Translations under genes and position numbers: made by a program
Part shown: positions 7,746-16,131 of the stretch, piece by piece
Layout of the letters: each line of letters starts with the position of its first letter
How positions within the stretch are numbered: the stretch's first letter is position 1
The notes under the pieces: generated by a model
What the model was told of the DNA's origin: nothing
Databases searched by the model: none
Seen by the model: the letters and a program-made list of their open reading frames with translations, nothing else
Source of the DNA: Pseudomonas sp. GM80
Lineage (GTDB): Bacteria; Pseudomonadota; Gammaproteobacteria; Pseudomonadales; Pseudomonadaceae
Assembly (NCBI RefSeq): GCF_000282515.1
Contig: NZ_AKJD01000008.1
Span: forward strand, 1-50,129
Direction: 5' to 3'
DNA: 50,129 nucleotides

Positions 7746-8150
7746 ATGAATCTCTATGCATTGGTTGAATACAACAGAGTCGTCCAATTGAAGGACGGGG
7801 ATGTCAGCCCAGACGCGCCTGCTTCGCCGTCTTCTACTTGGGTGGATGTCACCGGCAATAGCGAAATTCGTGTGGGCTGGAAGGCGACCTTCAATGTTGT
7901 CTGGACGTTTACACCGCCCTCCGACGAGGACTTGCGCAACGAAGCCGAGCAACAGAAATGGCAACTGCTGAATACCGCTGCCAACTGGCTGCTGATGAAC
8001 TCGCTGCCGTTTAAAGTTGATGTCGGTATTGCCACTCCAGAGGAGCAGGCCCTGCTGCTGGCCTTCAAGCATTACTCGATTGCATTGAGCGACATCGATA
8101 AGCAATCGGGGTACCCGATCAACATTGTCTGGCCGGTAGCGCCTTATTGA
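7746..8150 (+). CDS. Orphan tail-fibre-assembly-like protein 2
   Basis: A 134-residue paralogue of the gene before it: VGWKATFNVVWTFTPPSDEDL in the first half, NSLPFKVDVGIATPEEQALL in the middle and HYSIALSDIDKQSGYPINIV then WPVAPY at the end, matching the corresponding segments of the 7192 protein. The ATG was preferred over a longer frame because AGGAG lies 8 nt upstream and the upstream codons overlap a terminator. No fibre gene is adjacent. A role as intramolecular or dedicated fibre chaperone is inferred from similarity only. Confidence 0.55.
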   Translation: MNLYALVEYNRVVQLKDGDVSPDAPASPSSTWVDVTGNSEIRVGWKATFNVVWTFTPPSDEDLRNEAEQQKWQLLNTAANWLLMNSLPFKVDVGIATPEEQALLLAFKHYSIALSDIDKQSGYPINIVWPVAPY

Positions 8151-8396
8151 CAGGTGTTGATGCGCCACTGAATGCGCCGCGCATTTCACGGCATCCGATC
8201 AGTCGCCCGTGTTTGATATGCCTTCCCGCTACGGATTTACCTGGTTATCAAAACAGGCAAGGTCGCTCCACGTGAGCCTTTGGTTACTGCTGATCAGACA
8301 GTCTGTTAGTCCCACCGACATGGAATCTGCGGCGGCAAACTCTCCGGTCGCTCCTTCAATAACGAAAAGCAGGCTGGAAACCAAAAGGACTTGCCG

Positions 8397-8582
8397 ATGC
8401 TGAAAGACTACAGATGTGGTAATTGCAAACGACTGCTCGCCCGCGTGGGCGAGTTGACAGAGCTCCAGATCAAGTGCTCTCGATGCGGAACATTGAATCA
8501 TGTGAGGGCTGCGAGCCTCGAGCAATCGCCTATGAGCGACATGAAGGCGGAACCCTCCGCACCTTATCATTCGACGTCATAG
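8397..8582 (+). CDS. com: Com-like zinc-finger protein (phage Mu Com family), orphan
   Basis: A 61-residue protein with two CxxC pairs (CGNC and CSRC) around a short beta-rich core containing LLARVGELTELQIKC and GTLNHVRAASLE, the signature of the Mu Com family. In Mu, Com binds the mom mRNA and opens its start site so that the DNA-modification enzyme is made. The ATG is preceded by AAAGGA at 7-nt spacing. No mom or DNA-methylase gene follows here; the next gene, 7 nt away, is the bacteriocin llpA. The 246 nt before it hold no gene I can support. Confidence 0.8.
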   Translation: MLKDYRCGNCKRLLARVGELTELQIKCSRCGTLNHVRAASLEQSPMSDMKAEPSAPYHSTS

Positions 8583-8589
8583 GTGAATT

Positions 8590-9444
8590 ATGCCCTCTTT
8601 TTCCGTTGCTCCATTTGCAGCTAATGGAACGCCAGTCTTGCCTCCTCGCCATTTCATGGTGCCGGGTCAGTATCTTGAGTCGCCGAGCAAACGTTTTAAG
8701 TTGCTTTTGCAGCCAGATATCAACCTGGCGCTCTACGATAACGGGGCGTTGGCCTGGGTGGCTGATAACAACCCTTACACCACCGTCAGTACCAACCCGA
8801 ACAACGACTTGGTGAACTGTTTCTATGTCCATACCCAAGGCATTCTCGTAGACCATTTGCGCGGGCGGGCGTGGATGACCATTAACGGCGTACCGATTGC
8901 CGGAGACAAAGGTTCGGCAGAGCGCACATTCGTACAGGTTCAGGACGATGGCAACCTAGTCATCGTGGAGTCGGTTCCATATTGGGCGAGTAATGCGGCG
9001 CTGTTTCCTGATTTTACTCAGCCATCACTGGCCATTCCGGGCGGTACCACGCTGGAAGTCGAGAAGCGATATGTCGTAGGCGGTACCACCATGGTGTTCC
9101 AGTCGGACGGGAATTTTGTCGTTTCGAACGGGCCTTTGGGGGTGCTATGGGCCAGTTGGACCCAGAATAAAGGTGCAACACGTGCCGTTATGCAGCCTGA
9201 CGGCAACTTCGTTATTTATGGCGCAAACAACACTCCACTTTGGTTCACCGGTACAGCGGGCCAAGCGGGTGCAGAGTTGAAGCTGCAAGCCAATGGGCGT
9301 TTGTCCGTGGTGAAAGAACTCCCGGTGTGGGCACGTTTTGGCTATACACCGACGCTGCGCCCTCATCGCCGTGTCATTTACCCAGGCAGCACTATCGAAA
9401 ACTGGAAGGTAAAGGACTTCGTTTTCGATAACGTCTGGGGCTGA
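8590..9444 (+). CDS. llpA: Lectin-like bacteriocin LlpA (tandem MMBL domains)
   Basis: A 284-residue protein without a signal peptide, made of two monocot-mannose-binding-lectin domains (about 20-140 and 145-250) and a short C-terminal extension. The sugar-site signature QxDxNxVxY is intact at 202-210 (QPDGNFVIY), nearly intact at 41-49 (QPDINLALY), and degenerate at 118-126, 171-179 and 233-241, the uneven pattern seen in LlpA proteins. LlpAs kill related pseudomonads; binding to D-rhamnose of the O-antigen and action at BamA are established for the family. Lying between the tailocin promoter and the holin, it may be induced and released with the tailocins. No immunity gene is adjacent, as usual for this class. 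Confidence 0.87.
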   Translation: MPSFSVAPFAANGTPVLPPRHFMVPGQYLESPSKRFKLLLQPDINLALYDNGALAWVADNNPYTTVSTNPNNDLVNCFYVHTQGILVDHLRGRAWMTINGVPIAGDKGSAERTFVQVQDDGNLVIVESVPYWASNAALFPDFTQPSLAIPGGTTLEVEKRYVVGGTTMVFQSDGNFVVSNGPLGVLWASWTQNKGATRAVMQPDGNFVIYGANNTPLWFTGTAGQAGAELKLQANGRLSVVKELPVWARFGYTPTLRPHRRVIYPGSTIENWKVKDFVFDNVWG

Positions 9445-9488
9445 TCGCTGGGCGGGGGCAGTTTTTTCTGTCCGCGCATCCGACGCAA

Positions 9489-9514
9489 GGCAGACCACTT
9501 TGGAGTGGTCTGCC
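9489..9514 (+). terminator. Strong hairpin after llpA, without a clear U-run
   Basis: GGCAGACCAC and GTGGTCTGCC form a perfect 10-bp stem with a 6-nt loop. It is followed by CGATTCCTGG rather than a T-run, so it may be a weak or Rho-assisted terminator, or an mRNA-stability element between llpA and the holin. Confidence 0.45.
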
Positions 9515-9601
9515 CGATTCCTGGCTCAGCGACTTTTGAATATCTCTATAGGAGCTGTAGTTGACCCCCAACACTCATCAATCACTCTCGGGAGGCGTGA
9601 C

Positions 9602-9940
9602 ATGACAAACGAGCAACAAGCATTGGCGGACATGCCAATCTGGCTGGTCATCCTCCTTGCTGTCGTGGGAGGGGTGTCCGGTGAAATGTGGCGCGCCGAC
9701 AAGGAGGGCGCCCGCGGCTGGCCACTGTTACGCCGTCTGGCATTGCGCTCCGGCGCCTGCATGATCTGCGGCGTATCGGCAATCATGCTGTTGTACGCTG
9801 CCGGCATGTCGATCTGGGCTGCTGGCGCTTTCGGCTGCCTAACCGCCATGGCCGGGGCCGACGTGGCTATCGGTCTTTACGAACGCTGGGCTGCCAAGCG
9901 CATCGGCGTTGGCGAAGTGCCTCCGCGCGATCCCCAGTAA
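9602..9940 (+). CDS. Tailocin holin
   Basis: A 112-residue protein with three likely membrane helices (about residues 12-29, 50-66 and 69-90) and a charged C-terminal tail, the size and shape of a phage holin. The start was moved 34 codons into the longest frame because ATG at 9602 follows GGGAGG and gives the compact MTNEQQALADMPIW N-terminus. Holins make holes in the inner membrane to let the endolysin out. As in R-pyocin loci, it sits just before the first tail gene; the endolysin lies about 30 kb away at the far end. Confidence 0.8.
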   Translation: MTNEQQALADMPIWLVILLAVVGGVSGEMWRADKEGARGWPLLRRLALRSGACMICGVSAIMLLYAAGMSIWAAGAFGCLTAMAGADVAIGLYERWAAKRIGVGEVPPRDPQ

Positions 9941-10013
9941 TTTCCTTCATTTCTTGCCTCGCTGCATAAGTTGCGGCGGGGTTTTGCGTGGACACTAGAA
10001 AAGGAGGTCATGC

Positions 10014-10535
10014 ATGCCCGCAATGATCCAGCAGCCCTCGCAGTTGTTCAGCGCGATGGCGACAACCTTGCGCAACACCGCTGGCCTCAACGTGCAGGTC
10101 GGCAATCCTCAGGACTTCACGGCCCCGGGCGATCAGGCCTGGGTGTTGATCGACATCGAACGCGACGCGCCGGGAGTCCGCGCAGCGGATGGGCGAATTG
10201 CTCACGTGCTGACGCTCTCCTTGCAAGTCATTCCTGCCGGGTCCGCCACGGCGTTCGCCGCGTGCGATCTGATCGCCACACTGAAAAACCTGATCACGGA
10301 TAACCGTTGGGGCTTGCCGGCAGCGCAATGCGATCTGCCGATGAATATTGATGGTTCACCGTCACTGCTGGTTCAGGCCGATCTGCAAAGCAAGGCCTGG
10401 ACGTTGACCTTCAACCAGACCCTCTACCTCGGCCCGACCTTACTTGACGACCCGCTCGGCACAGCGAAATTTGCCCGCACCTGGGAAGTCAGCAACATCG
10501 ACGATCCAGACCAATACACCGCGCTGGAGGCCTGA
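10014..10535 (+). CDS. Tail collar/terminator-like protein (PA0615-like)
   Basis: A 173-residue soluble protein in the position of PA0615 of the R-pyocin locus: after the holin and before the baseplate spike gene. It has a tail-terminator-like layout, with an N-terminal helix, a beta strand around QAWVLIDIERD and a late WEVSNIDDPDQY. A very strong AAGGAGGT site sits 5 nt ahead of the ATG. The likely role is capping the end of the tube and sheath that would face a phage head. Assignment is by position and approximate pattern. Confidence 0.6.
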   Translation: MPAMIQQPSQLFSAMATTLRNTAGLNVQVGNPQDFTAPGDQAWVLIDIERDAPGVRAADGRIAHVLTLSLQVIPAGSATAFAACDLIATLKNLITDNRWGLPAAQCDLPMNIDGSPSLLVQADLQSKAWTLTFNQTLYLGPTLLDDPLGTAKFARTWEVSNIDDPDQYTALEA

Positions 10536-10538
10536 CCG

Positions 10539-11147
10539 ATGTTCGACGCATTACTGCGCATGCAACTGGGCCCGATCATCGAACGCCTGGCCGAAATGGA
10601 AGCGGAAATCGACGACCTGCACCGCCGCGCCGAAAGCTTCTGTCGCATTGGCATTTGCCAGTCGGTCGATGCCGCGAGCAACACCTGCCAGGTCAGTCAC
10701 GGTGGCTTGCTGACGCCGGCCATCAAATTCTTCAACCCGAGTGCCGGCGCGCAGAGCGAGTCGCGGATTCCGACAGTGGGCGAGCAGTGTCTGCTGTTCA
10801 ACTACGGCAGCGGCGAAAGCGGCGCGCAGAGCGTGGCGTTGTTCGGCTTGAACAGTGAGCGCTTTCCGCCAGCGTCAACAGTGCCGACGCTGACCCGTCG
10901 GGTGCATGTCGACGGCAGCGAAAGCGGCTACGACGACGCCACCCACACTCTGCACTGGCAAAACGGCCCGGCGGCCTTCAGCGGTTCTCGCCAGTCGCTG
11001 GAACTGAGCATCGGCCCGGCGAGACTGGCGCTGATGCCGCAACTTATCACCCTGCAAATGGGTGCCGTCGGCCTGACCATCGACCCTTCGGGCGTGCACT
11101 TCAGCGGTCCATTGGTCGATCACCAGGGCCGTGTCATCAGCCCCTGA
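10539..11147 (+). CDS. Baseplate spike protein, P2 gpV-like
   Basis: A 202-residue baseplate assembly protein V. An OB-like N-terminal half contains GICQSVDAASNTCQVSHGG and the conserved PTVGEQCLLFNYGSGE; the C-terminal third is a beta-helix-like repeat (PARLALMPQLITLQMGAVGL) that forms the membrane-piercing spike. It starts 3 nt after the previous gene. Gene order V-W-J-I is the same as in P2 and R-pyocins. The last residues (HQGRVISP) show no obvious metal-binding HxH tip motif. Confidence 0.85.
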   Translation: MFDALLRMQLGPIIERLAEMEAEIDDLHRRAESFCRIGICQSVDAASNTCQVSHGGLLTPAIKFFNPSAGAQSESRIPTVGEQCLLFNYGSGESGAQSVALFGLNSERFPPASTVPTLTRRVHVDGSESGYDDATHTLHWQNGPAAFSGSRQSLELSIGPARLALMPQLITLQMGAVGLTIDPSGVHFSGPLVDHQGRVISP

Positions 11148-11161
11148 TTCAAGAGCCTCCC

Positions 11162-11494
11162 ATGATCGGAATCGATAGAGACAGCGGGGCCACGGTCGAC
11201 GACTGGCTGCAGTTTGTGCAGCGCGCGACCCGGGCCCTGACCACGCCGCTGGGCACCCGGCAAAAACGGCCGCTTTATGGCTCGCTGATCCCCACGCTGC
11301 TGGGGCACAACCTCGGCGACGACGTTCTGCTTCTGGCCCAGAGCCACGCGGCGCAAGCGTTCTACAACAAGCAAAACGGCATCGATGATTTTCAGCCGCA
11401 AGTGATCGTCGCCAGCCGTCAGGGTGCCGGCCTGTTATTGCGGTTCGCCGGCACCTGGAAAAACCGTCAACAAACCTTCGAGGTCGTGACATGA
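11162..11494 (+). CDS. Baseplate wedge/sheath-initiator protein, P2 gpW-like
   Basis: A 110-residue gpW/gp25-like protein. The family features are the N-terminal MIGIDRDSG, the RPLYGSLIPTLLG segment (RxxYGs in gp25-like proteins) and FAGTWKNRQQTFEV near the C-terminus. In contractile tails it joins the first sheath ring to the baseplate. Its stop overlaps the start of the J-like gene by 4 nt (ATGA), indicating coupled translation. Confidence 0.85.
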   Translation: MIGIDRDSGATVDDWLQFVQRATRALTTPLGTRQKRPLYGSLIPTLLGHNLGDDVLLLAQSHAAQAFYNKQNGIDDFQPQVIVASRQGAGLLLRFAGTWKNRQQTFEVVT

Positions 11495-12486
11495 GCATGT
11501 TGATCCCCGGTCAGAACCAATTGGCCGAACCCGCGCTGATCACCGTCGAAGCGTTCGAAGACTTGCTCGCCGAGTTCAAGACGTTCGTCATTGAATACGT
11601 CGGTGCGCGATCTCCGGACAGTGCGGCGAAACTCAAGACCAGCCTGGACAACGAAAGCGAATTGCTGACCCTGGCGCTGGAGGCGTTTTGCGTGCGCCTG
11701 CAAACCCATGAACGCAAATACAACGCACGCATCAAGCAGATGCTGGCGTGGTGGGCGACCGGCAGCAACCTCGATGCACGACTGGCGGACATGGGCCTTG
11801 AGCGGCAACTGCTCGATCCTGGCGACCCGGCGGCATTCCCGCCAGTGCCGGCGATTTATGAAAGTGATGACGACGCTCGGCTGCGTTATTACCTGGCGCC
11901 GCACGCTCCAGCGGCGGGTTCGCGGATGCAGTATCGCCGTGAGGTCTTTACGCTCGGCGAACGGCCGACGGTGCAAGTCGAGTCCACCGATGCCGGCGTG
12001 GTCAACGTCACCTACACCTTCAACCCGGACGGCCTCGCCGCACAGGTCAAGGATGGCAATGGTCGGCGCACGGCCCCCGGCGAAGTGCAGGTCACTGTGC
12101 TTTCGCGTGAAGGTGACGGCACGCCGTCCGAAGTGTTGCTTGACGGCGTTCGCCAGCACTTCGCCCGACCTGACGTGCGACCTGAAACCGACCTCGTGAC
12201 CGTGCAAGGCGCCGACATCCAGCGCTACAAGATCCGCGTCGTCGCCAAGATCAATTCCGGCCCCGATTCGGGCCTGACCAAAGTTGCTGCGCAAGCGCAG
12301 TTGCAGGCTTACGCCGACAGCTGTCATCGCCTCGAAGGCCGGGTTGATCCGAGCTGGATCGACTACACGCTGCACAGCGCCGGCGCCGTGCAATTGCAGA
12401 TTCTTGAACCGCTGGTGCCGATTGTGACGACAGCGTTTCAAGCGCCGTATTGCACGGCAGTTGAAGTCGAGGTGCTGACGCTATGA
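11491..12486 (+). CDS. Baseplate wedge protein, P2 gpJ-like
   Basis: A 331-residue baseplate J protein. Visible family features are the helical N-terminus, the DDDARLRYYLAPHAPAAGSR segment, VESTDAGVVNVTY, and the late VRPETDLVTVQGADIQRYKI. It pairs with gpI to build the triplex wedges. It overlaps both neighbours by 4 nt. The length matches the P2/R-pyocin version (PA0618). Confidence 0.88.
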   Translation: MSMLIPGQNQLAEPALITVEAFEDLLAEFKTFVIEYVGARSPDSAAKLKTSLDNESELLTLALEAFCVRLQTHERKYNARIKQMLAWWATGSNLDARLADMGLERQLLDPGDPAAFPPVPAIYESDDDARLRYYLAPHAPAAGSRMQYRREVFTLGERPTVQVESTDAGVVNVTYTFNPDGLAAQVKDGNGRRTAPGEVQVTVLSREGDGTPSEVLLDGVRQHFARPDVRPETDLVTVQGADIQRYKIRVVAKINSGPDSGLTKVAAQAQLQAYADSCHRLEGRVDPSWIDYTLHSAGAVQLQILEPLVPIVTTAFQAPYCTAVEVEVLTL

Positions 12487-13118
12487 GTGACAAAACTCAG
12501 CGTGCAACGCTGCTGCCAGCCAACAGTTCGACCCTCGAACGAGGCCTGGATCTGGGCTTTGGCGCCTTGCTTGATCGCATTGCTCCGCCGTTTCCCGAGC
12601 TGATGAATCCTGCAGAAACACCCGCCGATTTTCTGCCGTATCTGGCAGCGGATCGTGGTGTTGCTGAATGGAGCACCGACGCGCCGCAAGCCGAAAAACG
12701 CCTGACCGTCGAACTCGCCTGGCCCACCGCGCGTCAGGCCGGCACTCGCAAGGCGCTGGAAAACGCCGCCAAGGGTTTGCAGTTAAGACCCGAGATCCGC
12801 GCCTGGTACGAACAGACGCCGCCCGGTGCGCCTTACAGTTTTTCCGTACGAGCCTTCAGCGAGCAACCCTACAGCGAAGCAATCGACGCCCGTCTCGATC
12901 GACGTCTGGCTGATGCCAAGAGCGAACGCGATGTGCTGACGGTCTCCGTTGGCCTCAGCGCTTTCGGCAATCACGTCATCGGCGCCGCGACCTTCTGCGG
13001 CGAACTGACCACGATTTATCCGGTGTTCATCGAAGGGCTGGAAACCTCGGGAGAGGCGTTCATGGGCGCCGGTATGTACACCGTCGAAACATCCACAATT
13101 TATCCTCAGGGGGCCTGA
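12483..13118 (+). CDS. Baseplate wedge protein, P2 gpI-like
   Basis: A 211-residue phage tail protein I. It begins with a TLLPANSSTLERGLDLGF segment, contains LPYLAADRGVAEWS and LENAAKGLQLRPEIRAWYEQ, and ends with a beta-rich tail. With gpJ it forms the baseplate triplex and carries the fibre attachment site. It overlaps gpJ by 4 nt and abuts the fibre gene, which begins at the very next base. Confidence 0.87.
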   Translation: MSDKTQRATLLPANSSTLERGLDLGFGALLDRIAPPFPELMNPAETPADFLPYLAADRGVAEWSTDAPQAEKRLTVELAWPTARQAGTRKALENAAKGLQLRPEIRAWYEQTPPGAPYSFSVRAFSEQPYSEAIDARLDRRLADAKSERDVLTVSVGLSAFGNHVIGAATFCGELTTIYPVFIEGLETSGEAFMGAGMYTVETSTIYPQGA

Positions 13119-15587
13119 ATGGCTGACTATTACACCCTGCTCACCAACGCAGGGATTGCCTACGAAACGGCTTGTAAAGCTGCGGGCGTGCCGATCAAGT
13201 TGACGCAGATTTCCGTCGGCGACGGCGGCGGCTCGGTCTACAACCCGGCCGCGACCGCCACTGCGCTGAAGCGCGAAGTCTGGCGCGGGCCGCTCAATGC
13301 GCTGTTCCAGGACGAGAAAAATCCGAGCTGGCTGCTCGCCGAAGTGACCATTCCGCCGGATGTTGGCGGTTGGTATGTGCGGGAAGCAGGGCTGTGGACT
13401 GACACTGGGATTCTCTACGCTATCGTCAAATATCCGGAGTCGTTCAAACCGGTTCTGGCCACCTCGGGTTCGGGTAAAGAGTTCTACATTCGCTCGATTT
13501 TCGAGACCAGTAACGCCTCCCTGGTAACGTTGCTGATCGACGACACCGTCGTCAAAGCCACGCGTGCCTGGGTCATGAGTTACCTCGCCGAAGAACTCGG
13601 CAAACTTGATGGCAAACAATCGGTGCGTGTCGCTGCAACGGGCAATGTCGTGTTGAACGGCGCGCAGCAGATCGACGGTGTCGCGGTGATTGCCGGTGAC
13701 CGTGTGCTGCTGCCGAGCCAGACGCTGGCCAAGGACAACGGCCTGTGGATTGTCGCCAATGGCGACTGGGTACGGGCGAGCGATGCCAACAGTAACGCCA
13801 AGGTTACGCCGGGCCTGACGGTCATGGTCGAGGAGGGCACAGCAAATGGAGATTCGTTGTGGCACCTGACCACCAACGCGCCGATCACCCTTGGTACTAC
13901 CGCGCTGACGTTCAAGATGCTGGCCGGGCGTACCGGGATTGCGGCTGGGACTTACAAGAGCCTGACCGTTGATGAATATGGTCGGGCCACGGCGGGTGCG
14001 AATCCCGAGACGCTGGCTGGATTTGGTATCAAGGATTCATACACCAAGGCTGAAGTTGAAGCGCTGATTGCCAAGGCATCGGCGTTGCCGGTGGGGTCGA
14101 TTGTCGCGTTCCCGGTTGATGCACCGCCGCCGGGTTTTCTGGAGCTGGATAACAGCGTCAAGAGCAGTGCGACTTACCCGGACTTGAGTGCATATCTGGG
14201 CGGCAAGTTTGATAAGGGTGATGAGGGTATTGGTAATTTCCGCTTGCCTGAAGCGCGTGGGGAATTCTTGCGTGGTTGGGATCATGGGCGTGGGGTTGAT
14301 ACAGGGCGGGCGGCGGGTAGCGCGCAGGCGGATTCGCTAAAAAACCACTATCACTATCTTCCAACAGAAAGTGGTGGTGGTCAGGTATTCGATCCGGCTG
14401 GCCAAACGCCTACTGTCGTGCTTAAAGACAATCCCGTTGATTGGTTAGCTCGTACGGTGGGCGATAATCATGGCTTCAATACGCCGTTCGGAACCCCTAG
14501 AACGTACAGCCAAAGTGCAGAGCCTGAAACCCGCCCTCGCAACATCGCCGTCATGTGGTGCATCAAGGCCTGGAACGCCCCGGTCAATCAGGGAACCATC
14601 GATGTCGCCGCGCTGGCCAAGGAAGTTGAGCGGCTTAAATCCGCTGTTCCAGTTGGCGCTGTTCTGGCATTTCCGACCGGCATCGTCGCTCCCGGTTATC
14701 TAGAGTTGGACGGCAGTGTGCAGAGCATTGCGACTTATCCGGATCTGGCAGCCTATCTCGGCACTGTCTATAACAAAGGCAATGAAGGCGCGGGTAACTT
14801 CCGATTGCCGGAGTCTCGTGGCGAGTTTCTTCGTGGCTGGGATCATGGGCGAGGTGTTGATGGCGGACGCCCGATTGGTAGTTGGCAGAAGGGTAGCCTC
14901 CAGTCTTTCGACCCCTCCAATGTCTCTCCGGCTGTTTCGGGCCTCTGGCATAACACGGCATCAGATGCCGGACTTCAGGACGCACATGGGCTTGATCCTC
15001 ATAACACGACAGATTACGGCGTTTCCAATGCGGTATTCACCGCTGGCAACACTCCGGTTAGTGCTGGGGCATTGGGAGTCATGCGCCCACGCAACCTCGC
15101 CGTCATGTGGTGCATCAAAGCCTGGAACGCGCCGATCAATCAGGGAAACATTGACATCAGTGCGCTGACCGCTCTCGCGCAACAAGCGACTGAACCCAAT
15201 CAAGGCACGGCAAAACTGGCCTCTCAGGCACAGACCGATGCTGGCGTGGATGACAAAACCATTGTCACGCCGAAGAAGTTGCGCTGGGGCTTTTCTATGT
15301 CCAAGGAGCGAGTTGGTTACCTCATGCTGCCGAGCTGGCTGGGTGGAGTGATCATCCAGTGGGGGACGATCAATGCGATTGCGGCAGGAGCCCAAGTGAG
15401 CGTTACGTACCCGATAGCCTATCCGACTGCCGAAATCATGACGCTGGTCGGCAACAGTTCTTCGGCGGGCTCTACCTCGATCACTTCCACCCTATGTGTC
15501 ATGTACGGCGGTCTTACGAAGTTCACTGTTTCTGCCATCGGTAGCAGTGGTCAACCGAATGGGCCGTGGATTTCGATCGGCTGGTAA
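13119..15587 (+). CDS. Module-1 tail fibre (gpH-like) with two tandem collar domains
   Basis: An 822-residue receptor-binding fibre. Residues 1-150 form the conserved N-terminal attachment domain (YYTLLTNAGIAYETACKAAG, VPIKLTQISVGDGGGSVYNP). A spacer follows. Then a tail-collar unit of about 175 residues occurs twice: starting near 325 (GSIVAFPVDAPPPGFLELD) and near 513 (GAVLAFPTGIVAPGYLELD), each ending in RPRN-(I/L)AVMWCIKAWNAP. The C-terminal tip (from about 732, GYLMLPSW ... IIQWG ... ISIGW) matches the Gp53-like fibre tip pattern. The fibre decides which strains are hit; internal duplication lengthens it. Its chaperone follows at 15603. Confidence 0.9.
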   Translation: MADYYTLLTNAGIAYETACKAAGVPIKLTQISVGDGGGSVYNPAATATALKREVWRGPLNALFQDEKNPSWLLAEVTIPPDVGGWYVREAGLWTDTGILYAIVKYPESFKPVLATSGSGKEFYIRSIFETSNASLVTLLIDDTVVKATRAWVMSYLAEELGKLDGKQSVRVAATGNVVLNGAQQIDGVAVIAGDRVLLPSQTLAKDNGLWIVANGDWVRASDANSNAKVTPGLTVMVEEGTANGDSLWHLTTNAPITLGTTALTFKMLAGRTGIAAGTYKSLTVDEYGRATAGANPETLAGFGIKDSYTKAEVEALIAKASALPVGSIVAFPVDAPPPGFLELDNSVKSSATYPDLSAYLGGKFDKGDEGIGNFRLPEARGEFLRGWDHGRGVDTGRAAGSAQADSLKNHYHYLPTESGGGQVFDPAGQTPTVVLKDNPVDWLARTVGDNHGFNTPFGTPRTYSQSAEPETRPRNIAVMWCIKAWNAPVNQGTIDVAALAKEVERLKSAVPVGAVLAFPTGIVAPGYLELDGSVQSIATYPDLAAYLGTVYNKGNEGAGNFRLPESRGEFLRGWDHGRGVDGGRPIGSWQKGSLQSFDPSNVSPAVSGLWHNTASDAGLQDAHGLDPHNTTDYGVSNAVFTAGNTPVSAGALGVMRPRNLAVMWCIKAWNAPINQGNIDISALTALAQQATEPNQGTAKLASQAQTDAGVDDKTIVTPKKLRWGFSMSKERVGYLMLPSWLGGVIIQWGTINAIAAGAQVSVTYPIAYPTAEIMTLVGNSSSAGSTSITSTLCVMYGGLTKFTVSAIGSSGQPNGPWISIGW

Positions 15588-15602
15588 CAGGGAGAATTAT
15601 TC

Positions 15603-16031
15603 ATGTCACTTTTTTATGCCGCCTCGACTGGTGGCTTTTACGACGATGCCGTTCACGTTGCAATGCCTGACGATGCAGTGGAAATCACCACACAGCTGCG
15701 CTCTGAGCTTTTAGCGGGAGAAGCGCAATCGCTGGTGATCGGTGCAGATGAGCATGGAAGGCCTGTCCTGAGGACGCCTGAACTGGACCGTGAATCCGAG
15801 GCTGATCGGGAGCGCATTTGGCGTGACGGCAAGATTGAAAACATGAAGTGGTTGCGTGAACGTCATCGCGATGAACTCGAAATGTCCAGCGATACAACAC
15901 TGACCGTCGATCAATATCAGGCGTTGCTGGCTTATTTGAAGGACTTGCGCGATTGGCCACAGTCAGAGCAATTTCCGAAGGAGCAGGCTCGGCCTGAACA
16001 ACCTGATTGGATCGCTCTGCAAGTACGTTGA
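15603..16031 (+). CDS. Module-1 tail-fibre assembly chaperone
   Basis: A 142-residue Caudo_TAP-type chaperone. The N-terminal AASTGGFYDDAVH, the helical ERHRDELEMSSDTTLTVDQY and the C-terminal LAYLKDLRDWP with EQARPEQPDW are family hallmarks; similar LRDWP ends occur in the chaperones at 37179 and 38584. It helps the adjacent fibre fold and trimerise. It is followed directly by two terminator-like hairpins. Confidence 0.85.
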   Translation: MSLFYAASTGGFYDDAVHVAMPDDAVEITTQLRSELLAGEAQSLVIGADEHGRPVLRTPELDRESEADRERIWRDGKIENMKWLRERHRDELEMSSDTTLTVDQYQALLAYLKDLRDWPQSEQFPKEQARPEQPDWIALQVR

Positions 16032-16032
16032 A

Positions 16033-16056
16033 CGCCCCGAACCCCGGGGCGTTTTC
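16033..16056 (+). terminator. First of two hairpins before the sheath gene
   Basis: ACGCCCCG and CGGGGCGT pair around a short AACC loop and are followed by TTTCTT, immediately after the chaperone stop codon. Confidence 0.7.
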
Positions 16057-16085
16057 TTATCCGCTCAAAAAACTCAACACCCGCC

Positions 16086-16109
16086 AAGCCCCTCCCCACG
16101 AGGGGCTTT
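16086..16109 (+). terminator. Second hairpin before the sheath gene
   Basis: AAGCCCCT and AGGGGCTT pair around a loop of about 8 nt; the T-run is weak (TTTCCCGTTT). Together with the preceding hairpin it splits the baseplate/fibre genes from the sheath/tube genes. Confidence 0.55.
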
Positions 16110-16131
16110 CCCGTTTATGGAGAAACGAAAA

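Noticed and set aside
8209..8403. Small plus-strand open frame between the orphan chaperone and com
   Set aside because: No ribosome site, non-ATG start and accidental-looking composition; it overlaps the com start in another frame.
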